64,000 bases of DNA from NCBI GenBank assembly GCA_002633025.1, contig NMRB01000088.1, positions 167,879 through 231,878 of the forward strand. The letters run 5' to 3'. The stretch is from Notospermus geniculatus (taxonomy: Eukaryota; Nemertea; Pilidiophora; Heteronemertea; Lineidae). The translations under genes and the position numbers were made by a program. This document shows positions 10,525-20,771 of the stretch, piece by piece (within the stretch, counting starts at the first letter, position 1; the number at the start of each line of letters is the position of its first letter). The notes below the pieces were generated by a model. That model saw only the letters and a list, made by a program, of their open reading frames with translations. It was not told the DNA's origin and did not search any database.

Positions 10525-10671
10525 GGCGGTGACAGACTGGCGCGTAAGCAACGCGTCGGGAAGCGTTCAACCAATCAGACAGGCGGTAACACGGACCGAA
10601 ACACCTGCTGAAGAATCTGATTGGAGGAACGCCTGCAGGACGCGCTGCGTACGCGCCAGTCTGTCACCGGC
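10525..10671. mobile_element. 147-bp GC-rich palindromic MITE
   Basis: GGCGGTGACAGACTGGCGCG at left pairs with CGCGCCAGTCTGTCACCGGC at right. Inner arms carry AACCAATCAGA and TCTGATTGG. A 68-codon frame across it is incidental. Confidence 0.8.
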
Positions 10672-10709
10672 TTAAGGGTAAACTTTATACCCATTAAAGG
10701 GAAGTCCCA

Positions 10710-10999
10710 TTAAAGGGAAACAGTCGTGGCAGTCAAAAATGACATGAGGAATAATTTCGTGGCCCACGAAATTCACAATTTCAAAATTATAAGTTTCGTA
10801 TTTTAGGGGATTGCGTCCCAAGGTAACCATTTGCAGTTAACTCTGTTGTAAATGCCATTCGACGGCAGCAAAGCCACAGCAGTTGTGCAAATCATGCTCC
10901 AAGTAGGCAAATCCCGATGTGAGAGTAAAATAATAGATTCAAAATGGCGGCCTTTGATTCCCGATTCAGGTACCTTGACTGGCACAAAGTTCGCTTTAA
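10710..10999 (-). mobile_element. TTAA-flanked MITE (family C), copy 1
   Basis: Bounded by TTAA at 10710-10713 and 10996-10999. Termini are AGGGAAACAGTCGTGGCAGTC and the complement of GACTGGCACAAAGTTCGCT, giving imperfect ~20-bp inverted ends. The interior has the stem TTTCGTGGCCCACGAAA, and GATTCAAAATGGCGGC near the other end. Complete relatives at 51073-51377 and 55752-56056 and a truncated one at 46495-46790 run in the opposite orientation. TTAA targets suggest piggyBac or Kolobok. Confidence 0.85.
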
Positions 11000-11428
11000 A
11001 CTAATCCCCGATGACAGCAAAGACGAGGATGGTTAAAAACAGGCACCTGTGACTAAACGAATAGCTTGCAAAGTTCGAGTTACTCAGTGGAAATGACACA
11101 TAAAGTGGGTTTGGCTCCGTCATCCTTCAATGAAAGAGAGGGTGACTCGCCGAATGCATTGTTTGTAGGCCTACCCTGAGAACTTGCAAGTTGAGATCGC
11201 GTTGCCTTCTCATTGAATGTCATGTAGCTTCCAATGGGTTAAAAGTAGCATATGCGATACGACACACCACTCGATTTTGGAGATATTAGTAGCCAGTATA
11301 ATCTGCTTTGGCTAATGGCTTGTACTGACATGACGGAAAGCGGTATCCCCTGGACAACTACGTGAATATTCGATTTTAGGGATAGGTCAGAAATTCACGA
11401 ACAGTCTCACACTCAGCATGGCGGCTTA
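11000..11428. other. Unassigned sequence
   Basis: No repeat or coding signal was recognised. Confidence 0.4.
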
Positions 11429-11542
11429 GGGCCGTATGCACGGGGCGGACTTTAGCCTAAAGTATCGCTTAAGTCAGACTTTCTCTTTGCTTGAAGCACT
11501 GAGAAAAGTCAGACTTATGAAAGTGTGGCTGAAGTCCGCCCC
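11429..11542. mobile_element. GGGCCGTATGCAC palindromic MITE, right terminus missing
   Basis: GGGCCGTATGCACGGGGCGG at left. The complement GTCCGCCCC is present at right, but the last ~13 bases expected (GTGCATACGGCCC) are absent and the next MITE begins there. Inner arms pair through AAGTCAGACTTT. Confidence 0.7.
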
Positions 11543-11669
11543 GGGCCCATATATTCATAAAACCTTGCTAGCTTAGTTGGTTGCTAGTTGTGTACATTGG
11601 CCTGTACAAACTGGCCACTTTAGCAAGTACATGTAACTAAGCCTAGTAAGGTTTTATGAATATGGACCC
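11543..11669. mobile_element. GGGCCCATATTCATAAAACC palindromic MITE
   Basis: GGGCCCATATATTCATAAAA at left pairs with TTTTATGAATATGGACCC at right, then CTTGCTAGCTTAGTT pairs with AACTAAGCCTAGTAAG. It abuts and probably replaced the right end of the preceding element. Confidence 0.8.
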
Positions 11670-12769
11670 TGGTTTTGCGACTGGGACATAGTTCCTCCAA
11701 CATTATCGTATCAAAAGCGTCAGTGTCTGCACTTCGAAGAATGTCAAGAGCCTGCTGTGTGGTCAGCAATGACGACCGTCACCAACAGGAGAAGCTGGAC
11801 CAGGTGTAACGTTTTTCAGTGTGGCCGTTTTTCTGTGTGACTTCCATTGTTTGGAACGGAAATTGGGAAACGGACTCGCTGTTTCTCTGTGTGTCGTTCA
11901 TTGTCAGGTCGCCGCTTATTCCGTCAATCTATTGTATGTCACACTGGCACACGGACCTCACTGAAGAACGTAACAACGGCAATGCCAGATCCCTGTGACC
12001 TACAACAGTGTTTTTAATGTATATCACCAACAACGAGTTACATGTAGGTATGTTGAAATCCTTGCCAACAAATCAAAGCTTATGATCAAATTGACCAAGA
12101 TGGTATCCTGCAATTGGTCGCCCGTCTGAGAAATGAGAATCTTCACGAAAGTCTTCCTCCAATCCATGCACGCAGCACAACGTAGTTGCCAACACAGAAG
12201 CCATCAATTGAAGAACATCCAAGATGCAGTTCGGGACAACACCTCTGGCTACACGAGCATAAAACCTTCTTTCAGGTAGGCTCCAATTAACACCTAGTTG
12301 CAGCAAACGAGGCAGAGATCAGAGACTTACCCTGAATTTCACCCTGAAGCGCATGCACGAAAGAAAACCCCAGCAAACCTTTAGAAATGACGACGGAAGA
12401 AAATGTCTGAGATATTCTCGATGGATTCGTTTACCCTTTAAATAAAGGAGAATGCAACGAGATACGTCTATGAAAGTGCCGAGTTCTCAATATTAACTTG
12501 ATAACCCTTCAATGAAACAGACACTAAGTCATTTTTCCTGTATACACGAAAAAACAGGAATCACAACTCGGGGTTAAATAGGTCTAAAATAGCATAAGCG
12601 TTTGAGTGTTTTAAGGTTCCAAGGAAATGGAACACTCAAGCACCAAGGGGAAGTTCTTTGAGTTAACTTTCAAACGATTTGACAGCTTCCCGATATTTTT
12701 TACGGTGTCTGAAATGAAGAGTTATTTGAGGAAGCATTTTAATGCTGACCTATAAAATGCACCAGATAG
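11670..12769. other. Unassigned sequence
   Basis: The 11735-11795 segment (GCCTGCTGTGTGGTCAGCAA, ACCAACAGGAGAA) has a relative at 38235-38290, so a low-copy dispersed repeat is present. Otherwise nothing was recognised. Confidence 0.35.
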
Positions 12770-12816
12770 CGGGGGGGGGGGGGGGNNNNNNNNNNNNNNG
12801 GGGGGGGGGGGGGGGG
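12770..12816. other. Assembly gap inside a poly(G) tract
   Basis: Fourteen N (12786-12799) sit between ~15 and 17 G. The sequence broke on a homopolymer, so the tract length is unknown. Confidence 0.95.
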
Positions 12817-12909
12817 ACTCGGACATAACCCCTGTACTCGCAGAGTTTTCAACGATGAGTCAAACGATTTCTGTTCAGGCACAGGAAATTCCAAAATGGG
12901 CATCATGAC

Positions 12910-13031
12910 GACAGAGGGAAGGACACCGCAACCAGGTCCTATACAATGGACGCCTTTTGTGTGGGAAATTGATCAGGACCGGGATGTCACTTTCATTTCA
13001 ATGGTTTTAACCACTAGTGACACCTATTGAG
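12910..13031 (+). repeat. Dispersed repeat D, copy 1
   Basis: About 120 bp from GAGGGAAGGACACCGCAACC to TAGTGACACCTATTGAG is repeated in inverse orientation at 58446-58567 with ~85% identity by eye. Short inverted words (GTGTCACTAG, GACATCCC) occur, but no strong terminal repeat. Class unknown. Confidence 0.7.
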
Positions 13032-13884
13032 GCAGTTGGTTATGGTCCTCATTGAATCTGACTTGACGTGCATTCATCGAAATAACATTGGTAAGCTGAG
13101 TCTTGCACATGGGAATGAGTAGGCACAGATGGAAGCGTTGTGGTTGAAAAAGCTGTGGCCGTGTTTTCGTCATAACATCGCCGTAATTGAGAGTTTGACG
13201 TAGCTGGCCCTTGGGTATAGCAGGACATGGATAGGATGGACACTAAAATCTGTTTGGCATGGATTGTTGGAATACATGTATGTCATTTGCTGAACTCGGA
13301 ATTGTTTGGCCCAAATGCAGGAAAAGACCTATATAGCTAGGAAATAAAGCACTGTGTGGTCTTTCCAAAAGCAAACACATCATGGAGTTAATCAACTAAA
13401 TCTTGGGAGTAAACGAAAAAGATAAATACACCATTAAATGACTGTAGTAAATAGTCCCACGTTTATAACAGTATAATGTAGCTCTGTGCCTTGATTTAGA
13501 TATGTTATGGAGGTATAACAACATTTACACTCCAGACACTTTCATCATGGCATATCAGAACTAGCTATAACTCTTCACGTAATATAAGTAGCAGCTACAA
13601 GATTGAGAAAATTAACCACCAGCGATGCAAGCTAGGAGATCTTGTTTAACCAAGAAATAGGCTCGCATGTTACTTAATAAATAGTACATTATTGGAATAT
13701 TCATCGGGTACAACAAGATGAAAGCAATAGTGCAGACATGTTATGAGTAGGTTATGGATAGATTGATGACAATCATGCAGTACTTTACGCGGTATCTTCC
13801 CAATTCTTCCTGGCAAATCGGGATCCCAATTTATTGGCCCAGGGTTAGGGTAGGGTCAGCTGCTGAATTTGTATATGGGTGAAT
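13032..13884. other. Unassigned sequence
   Basis: AT-rich, without exon-like frames or repeats that I can define. Confidence 0.4.
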
Positions 13885-14048
13885 AGGAGCTGTCAGTCAG
13901 TTGACCAGTAGGTGTCACTACGGCCCAATTCAATGCCTCGTGGACCTATTCATGGTTGATTGAGCACCAATCAGGAGAATTTTATATTGTATTGGCCCGC
14001 TAGAACTTTGCTGCCGTCTTTTGGCGATAAGCGCGGCTGACTGCTCCT
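13885..14048 (+). mobile_element. AGGAGCTGTCA dispersed element (family E), copy 1
   Basis: A 164-bp unit starts AGGAGCTGTCAGTCAGTTGA and ends GATAAGCGCGGCTGACTGCTCCT, giving a short inverted terminus AGGAGC(T/A)GTCA. Near-identical units occur at 36909-37071 (same strand) and 39524-39686 (opposite strand). The fixed ends in three places mark it as a mobile unit, likely a small MITE. Confidence 0.8.
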
Positions 14049-15204
14049 AGTGGGAAAGGGCGAAATGGGAATAAACGCATGTACTGTACACACATGAAAG
14101 TACATCTTGCCCCGACAGCCGTTAATATTACTCCGACTCTCCGAAGGGAGTGAAGTCGGAGGGCGAAGTGACCGTAGGCCTTGATTTGTCTAGATGATGA
14201 AATAAGTAATGAAATATGGCTTACTTATGTTTCTCACTGCGTGCTTGATGGAGTTACCATAATAGGTGATTCTTCGTAGTCGAGCTCTGATATTCCATTT
14301 TTCAGCCATTTTGGCCTATACAGTAAGTGACTTACTCAATGGTAAGCTGCTGTGTCGGTAATTCTTTGAAGGAATACCCCTCAACACTTGAGTGGAGAAG
14401 AAAAACTTCTTCAAACAGTTGTCCTCAATGAAATTCCCACGAGATTGAAGGTAAATATCTTACGGAAGATGTCACCCACGCAATTTTCATATGCCGACCA
14501 AACAGTCGGCAAAACTCCAATTGAAAGACTAGAACTCTTTCCTGCCTTTCCATCTGTCTCTATTACATGGTTCTGGCACACAGGTCTTACGTAACGAACA
14601 TTATTAATACCTAGATATCTAGATATGATTCAATAGGTTACACTTCAGTATAATACCTATAACTAACTCCAATTCGATGACAACCCTCAAATGCAACGTA
14701 TGGCATCTGGAAATGTAACAATATTATTGCAAAACTAAAGCCACACCTTTGACATCTGTCTCCCACATCTGTGATTCTCATACCTTTTTATGCATCATTA
14801 GTGTGTAATTTTTGCCAATCTGGCAAAAGTTACATGACAGAGCGAAATGTGTCACAACTGATGGTTCATTGTTGACCGGTGTAATGTTTTCTAGTGTTCC
14901 TCATATCTCAGTGTTTCCACACAAAAGACAGCTAGACACCATGATCATGACTTTTCAATCAGCGAAACACAGAGAAACGTCCTCTCACGACACCCTTTTT
15001 CCGCGTTCCCCAATCAATGAGGGGAACACTGAAAACCGGGAACAAGGCGACACTTTACACTGGTTTGCGGTCCCCAGAAATTGACAATTCTTGCGGGAAC
15101 ATTTTTTAACCGGAAATCACTGCAGTTTGATTTTCACCAGCTTCTGTGTTCTTCTACCTGTGCCTACTCTTGCGCTTCAAACATATCATGACCCATTGCT
15201 TCAC
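14049..15204. other. Unassigned sequence
   Basis: Small hairpin at 14135-14166 (CTCCGACT...AGTCGGAG). Short frames at 14388-14594 and 14812-15084 have no recognisable product. Confidence 0.35.
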
Positions 15205-15417
15205 CAGGACCGTAGCTGGCTTTTCTCGCTGGGGGGGGGGGCATTTTTAGCAGATGAGCTCAACGGACCGAAGGNAAATTAGAAGTTCTGAGATGCGATT
15301 TGAGGTCAAGTTCCTGCGCTCTGAGACACGAACAGTAATAATCTTTTGTCCCATTTGATTTTGCTGAATTTTTTTTGCACAATTTGCCCCCTTGTCCCTA
15401 TGCTAGCTACGGACCTG
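15205..15417. mobile_element. CAGGACCGTAGC-ended non-autonomous DNA transposon
   Basis: CAGGACCGTAGCTGGC at left pairs with GCTAGCTACGGACCTG at right, with a G-rich tract after the left end (GCTGGGGGGGG) and a matching C-rich GCCCCCTTGTCCC at right. 213 bp. The 5-bp flanks are TTCAC and CTCAC, a 4/5 match. Ends and flank length resemble the 3357-3615 element. One N at 15275. Confidence 0.7.
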
Positions 15418-16555
15418 CTCACCTCACGTACCATCGACTCGGGGGCATTGAGAACACAGGGTATATTTGAGGGACAATCGGTTGGATATTTCATGCATTT
15501 TACCAGGCTGACAAGGGAGGTACATTTACATATACATAGCAAGACTTTCCCTCTTTGCTTCCCGTTGCTGTTCAGATGGTTTTGGGGGACAGGCTTGGTA
15601 ATTTATCACATTTTACAGACAACAACATTAAGGGGAGAAAGGAATGTAGCAAAAACGTGGTATTCAACTTGCCTTCTTTCTTCCCAATGCCAAGCTGCTT
15701 GGAGAAATACTTTGGTAGAAGCCTCTGCAGCTTCATTCGGAACATGAAGGTGGTGTAAAGAAGACACTGACGAACAGGGCACGTCTCTGCCAAATGCATC
15801 GACCACTTCTCTACCACACGGCAACGGTAACGGAGATGTGCGTATCTCCAAAAATAACATCCATCCAATACATTATCCTCCGTGTGTAGCTAGGTAGGCA
15901 AGTTGTACCCTTGCAAGAGAATCTATGCAAATAATCCAACGGTTTCTTTGAATACGTTATTTGCTGCTTGGTGGTTAATAGGCCTGTGCACGTAGGCCAA
16001 TTACGACTTCCTGATATCCTTGGCTTTTCACCTGTAAATGTGACTTTTTCTGGCGAAGAAAGAACGCACAGCAATTTCCGTGATTAACCTGTTAACTTCT
16101 GTGCAAGTTGGAAGCACTGAACCCTTTCCTTGCAACGCAAAACATGCAATTAGTGCTAGTTGAGGTTTGTTAAGTCCGTAATACTCCTGGAAGACTTTAT
16201 CCCAATAAAATAAGCTGTAACGTATCTTTTATTTGCTTACGTACGATTGACGGACAGAGTGTTGTACCATGCAGAACGTACGTTTTTACGCAAGACTAGG
16301 ATGTTGAATATCCGGCTGGCTATCTTGTCGTGTTTATACAAGTTTGATGCAACACAAACGAGCTGAACTCTTGTTTAGACAATTTTAAAGTGTAACACTC
16401 CGCGAATACTATTCTTTCTTTAAACCTGTCGATGTGATGGAATACGGTTCATGCTTTAAGAGTACCTATAGAAATTGATCCATGCATCTGAACTGTACAT
16501 TGATGACGAAATTGCACTGGCTTGAGCAAATTATTGATGTAAAACTAAAGCACCA
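15418..16555. other. Unassigned sequence with overlapping short frames
   Basis: Frames on both strands (133 codons plus at 15346-15747, 98 codons minus at 15572-15868, 87 codons minus at 15811-16074) overlap and cannot all be real. I recognise no domain in any. Confidence 0.35.
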
Positions 16556-16559
16556 CGAA

Positions 16560-17021
16560 AACCACAGGCTTGTCAACTTTGCTAATGGAAGATATATTTT
16601 TAAATAAAGTTCCAAGTGAATCACGTTTGCCAACGTTCCTTGTTCAATGAGCTTTCCAGTAACGAAGTCTGTAAGTATTCCTTCTTTATTTCCACCCTTG
16701 TAAACTTCACCTAAGACCTTATAGATATGCAGCAAATATTGAATCCTCGGTTCGTACACTTTAGATCCCAAATGACAAAACCTTACAGACAAAATAGGCT
16801 AACCACCACAGATTTGATATAGGAAAGAACTGGCTTCAGGAAATAGGCTTCGTACATTCCACTGTTGTTGCCATTCAGATTCCAAATGATGGCCAAAAGC
16901 TCCAAGGAATAGACTTTTATCCCGCTGAATGAATCACAATAATGTCTGATTGCCCCTCGATGATTTCCGCTAATCATCAACGTATTCTTAACCAGTGGAG
17001 TGAACAGAAGTTTAGCAGTGT
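16560..17021 (-). CDS. Possible exon or gene relic (weak)
   Basis: Two minus-strand frames read like consecutive pieces of one helical, Leu/Tyr/Lys-rich protein. The upstream frame (17021 to 16783) includes NHRGAIRHYCDSFSG and LELLAIIWNLNGNNSG; the downstream frame (16792 to 16560) includes EPRIQYLLHIYKVLGEVYK and GILTDFVTGKLIEQG. They join only by a frameshift or an intron between ~16785 and 16795 (a GTAAGG donor-like site lies near 16785). A branch-like CTAAAC and pyrimidine tract precede AAG near 16990. No family recognised. It could be chance, a pseudogene, or two exons. Confidence 0.25.
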
Positions 17022-17938
17022 ATTAATCCACAGGTAATCAGAAGGAATGTAACTAGTTTGCCACTTGCTTGCTGTAGAAATGATGTATGGGTTGTATGTA
17101 CGTATCCAATACGTTTGTTAGGAAACCTTTTGAGAATCTGAGCAACGCGAATTCTATCAGACTAAAATATTGGTGAAACAATTTTGATGATCCAAAAATA
17201 TGTATTATTCCAGCGAGATTTTCATAATATACAAAACAGATAGTTCTGTCTCATCCTGTTTGATCCGGATGCAACCTGTATCCACAGTTAAGCGATATTG
17301 AATGCCTGGCTCTTTCAAACCCTGACGGAATCACCAAATGTAAAGAGAAACTTTTAATGGCAGACTGACAAAGTCTCAATCAAAAGCATATCCACTAATC
17401 CGCTTAAGGTTCATGTTTATGATAGTGATCTTGTCCGTCGTCTGCTCTAGTCAGTTGGCGAAGAACCGAGCGATATTGCCGTCTGCTGATAATCAATAAG
17501 TCAGACGTTTAGGTATCAGACGTCATCCCCGAATGGCAAAACTGGCTCACGGTATTCAAACTGGTAGCTTTTGTTATTTTCACATCATAGATTTTACAAT
17601 TTGATCTATCGTTACCGCGAATAGCAACAGCAATCTCTTCCCACACCAAACTCCCGAAGGTGTAATAATGAAGTCCTTTCCCACTGAAATTCAGGAGTCG
17701 CTCGGGCGGTGCCTTTGAAATCTTTTGATCCTATAATTGTCCCAAATGTCCCCAGCATACAAGAACAAATTTCAAAGCTATGAAACCATACATTTCAGTT
17801 GACAATTACCATTTCCAATAGTTACTTTATATTTGAAAGTTTATCCTGAATTTCAAGAGTTGCTGTTCACATGGTGTATAGTCTGCAGATGGAGAAGCAA
17901 TGGTTTTTGCACTACATGTGGGTTCAACACGTCATTAT
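17022..17938. other. Unassigned sequence
   Basis: No repeat structure or convincing coding signal. Confidence 0.4.
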
Positions 17939-17940
17939 TA

Positions 17941-18348
17941 GTGAGGTTTCGCAAATCTGACGAAACACGAAGTACGAAATACGAAAATCGGCCTCATTTT
18001 CTGGACTTGGAGATTTTTTGGACTTCGTTTATTTCTGGAGATAGTTGGTACCAGAAATGTCCCTGCTGCCAGTGCGTCTTTTAGCATATCATGTAAGACC
18101 GAGAGAGTTAGATGGTGCATCTTGAATTTTTTAATTTCCACTTCGCAGATACGAAGTGGAAACGAAAGACAAATTTCGAAGTTTAATATACACCGTAACT
18201 CTATCGGTCTAACGTCTTACGCTGAAAGACGCTTTTGCAGCAGGCGATGTTTGTGGTGCAGCCATCGCCTGAAATACATTACGTCATGGAAATGAAGTCC
18301 AATTTCGTATTTCTTACTTCGTGTTTCGTCAGGTTTGCGAAACCTAGC
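17941..18348. mobile_element. Family B MITE, copy 2, TA-flanked
   Basis: 408 bp from GTGAGGTTTCGCAAATCTGA to GTTTGCGAAACCTAGC, with TA at 17939-17940 and 18349-18350. Same inner words as copy 1 (ACGAAACACGAAGTACGAAA, GAGAGAGTTA, CAGCAGG). Confidence 0.85.
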
Positions 18349-18772
18349 TATGATTCCCAGCGGAATGGATCCCGATGAATGTAGGTGGTTATCTATCTGC
18401 AGAGAAGTTTTTTAGCATCGCTTACGGTCTGCGAAGATCAGCAAGGTGTAGCAGATGTCAGTTCTGAAAGGAACACTGTGTGGAATCTTCGGATTGTTCG
18501 TTGCTACCTTCACGGTTAGCAACACAGGCTTCAAGTTATACACATGGGGTTTAAAGGGCGGGCGTCTGCCTTTCACCGGTTCAACAGGTGTCTAATGAGT
18601 GTTTCACACTAGAAAAGAACTCTGAACACGTTGGATCAGACACTCTCATCAAAGCTAGCAAAATGAGCAATATGTTAGGTACGCACAGGTCGTCTTGCTT
18701 CGTTTGATGATGGTGTCTCCAATTTCGCCCATTCCCAATACGCCCTTCAATGGTTCAGTGTAGGTTTAGGGT
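18349..18772. other. Unassigned sequence
   Basis: Nothing recognised. Confidence 0.4.
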
Positions 18773-18939
18773 AAAGCCTAGTTCACACTGCAGGCGCGGT
18801 GCGACGCGGCGCGATCTGAACAAAGGATTACGGCCTTCTTACGGCATCGCAAGTGTGAAAAGCTATAGGCTTAACAGTGGAAACAACCAGGCGCGAATCG
18901 CACCGCGTCGCATCGCGCCTGCAGTGTGAACTAGGCTTT
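18773..18939. mobile_element. GC-rich palindromic MITE with AAAGCCTAGTTCACACTG ends
   Basis: AAAGCCTAGTTCACACTGCA at left and TGCAGTGTGAACTAGGCTTT at right are perfect complements. GGCGCGGTGCGACGCG and its inverse follow. 167 bp. CpG-rich arms against AT-richer surroundings. Confidence 0.85.
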
Positions 18940-18943
18940 AATA

Positions 18944-19220
18944 TAGCTGTTCACACTTGCGGTGCGACGCGATGCGGTTAGAAGCGGTAGGACGCGACGA
19001 GCGATTTCCATCGTTCCTGCAGTATTTTTCCGCGTCGAATCGCCTGCCGCGTGAGGATACCGGCATATCTGGCACAATTTGAATGACATGAATGATGTCA
19101 CTTCCGCTATAAACAATGACCACCACACGCAACCGCGTCGCGCCGCGCTATGTCAAAACTGACACCGATTGGCGATTTTTTCAACGCATCGCACCACACC
19201 GCCAGTGTAAACAAGGCTTT
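18944..19220. mobile_element. Related GC-rich MITE, diverged
   Basis: GCTGTTCACACTTGCGGTGC at left faces GCACCACACCGCCAGTGTAA then ACAAGGCTTT at right. Inner arms of GCGACGCGATGCGG and CCGCGTCGCGCCGCG type. Same end family as the preceding element, five bases away, with an unrelated ~150-bp centre. Confidence 0.7.
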
Positions 19221-19404
19221 AGTGATAGCTTAGAGTCAGCATCAGGAAAGGGCGAAATGGGGATAAACTGCGGGACTTCCAATCCAAGCTCTGTTCAGTG
19301 CAATCTAAGCTTTCAACATCAAGATAAAACTGTACGGAGTTGCAAATGCCAAAATCAATAATGAAATGAAAAACAGTCGGTTTGAATTAGATGCGAAATG
19401 ACTA

Positions 19405-19900
19405 GTTTGATTTTAAACGCCAATAGAATGAGCAGCCTTCTATTGCTTACACTGCTGGTGCAGCAAGAGTTCAATCTATTTTAGTGGTGTAGCAACAGCG
19501 AAGGAATGGTTTGGACTAATGCTGTTAAGTGAATGGTCAAGCAATTATACATGTACGTAGGAAAGCAAATGGTTCCAATATTTATAGTAGGGAGTAGCGA
19601 TGTTTTAACTTTAAACAGAAATCGAATGAGCAGCTTTTCTATTGCTTACACTACTGGTTCAGCTGGAGTCCAGCAACGGAGAAGGCAGTTTAGATTATGC
19701 TGATGGTCAAGCAATGTAGTGAAGGCAATATGGTGACAAGCCAAGTGGAATAGCGAGGGTTCAACCTTAAACAGACTGAGCAGCTTTCTGTCTTTCACTA
19801 CCGGTGAAACAGTGGTGTGTTGTAGCAAAAATGAAGGCGCAGTTCAGACTAAATGCTGGTTTAGCCTACTGAATGGTCAGGCAGCAAAGCAAATGGTTCC
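19405..19900 (+). repeat. Degenerate tandem repeat, three units of ~155-200 bp
   Basis: TTTAAAC...AATGAGCAGC(C/T)TTCTATTGCTTACACTNCTGGT, then CAGC...GAAGGNANNGTTTNGA and GGTCAAGCAA, recurs at ~19405, ~19600 and ~19760. Units differ by many indels. Confidence 0.65.
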
Positions 19901-20621
19901 AACCTAGGACAAGTGATGTGTGAACCTGAGCCTGTGGAGTACAGCCACTTGATGCTGCAGAACAAAACCAAAGAGATCAATCGTCAGTGAAGTATAGAAG
20001 AGAAGTACAGTTTTAAAGCTGACGTAGTCTATGGATTACAACCTTTCAGAAAGTAGACTATATCCAGTAGTTGTAGGTAATTAGACAAAACTTGGTCAGT
20101 TAGGAACACGGAAATTTGTGAATCATAAGTGGCAGAAATTGCGGGAATTGGTTCAGGACATCCAAAGAAATGAAGAAAGATCCAAATACAGCATGAAATC
20201 CAACAATTTTCATCACTCTTGCAAAATACTGCAGATGAAACGATTTCAATGTGACTCGAATTGCAGCAACACAAATCAATGGTAACGATTTTTGTACACC
20301 CACTATTTGCCTGGGGTGTTATCACCTGCTGTCTATAAGTATGAAGTGCTCAGCTGACAAAAGAGTGTGTTACAATCCTTTATTTCCAAACTTCAAGTTG
20401 TGCGGGCCTCCGAAGCTCCACATACTCCCAGTACACTGTTCAGGATTGCGTTTTAAAGTGTGAGCACCTGGACAGAGCTCAGTAATAATATTGTTTACAC
20501 GTAGCTATGCGTGCCTTGCAAAATGAAATTAACAGTGACTGGTACCCATGTGGTTATTTATAACTAATATTATTTGTAGACCCATAATTTATAGTATTGC
20601 TTTCTCATTGGCACAGCCAAA
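19901..20621. other. Unassigned sequence
   Basis: Short overlapping frames on both strands (for example minus 20029-20325) without recognisable domains. Confidence 0.35.
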
Positions 20622-20771
20622 AGCGGCCCATACACGTTCAATATATTGCACAATACGAGGATCAAAATGGGCAATATTATTGCCAATCTTTCTTCTACCC
20701 ATCATGCCAGAAGCACATGCCCCTATTTTGGGGCCCATGTTGTGCAATAATATTGATCGTGTATGGGCTGC
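20622..20771. mobile_element. Family A MITE, copy 4 (solitary)
   Basis: AGCGGCCCATACACGTTCAA to TTGATCGTGTATGGGCTGCT, 150 bp, very close to copies 2 and 3. Flanks are CCAA and TCAT, so no TTAA is seen at this site. Confidence 0.85.

Noticed and set aside
14135-14166. Helitron 3' hairpin
   Set aside because: A hairpin is present but no CTRR end follows at the proper distance and no 5' TC end was found.
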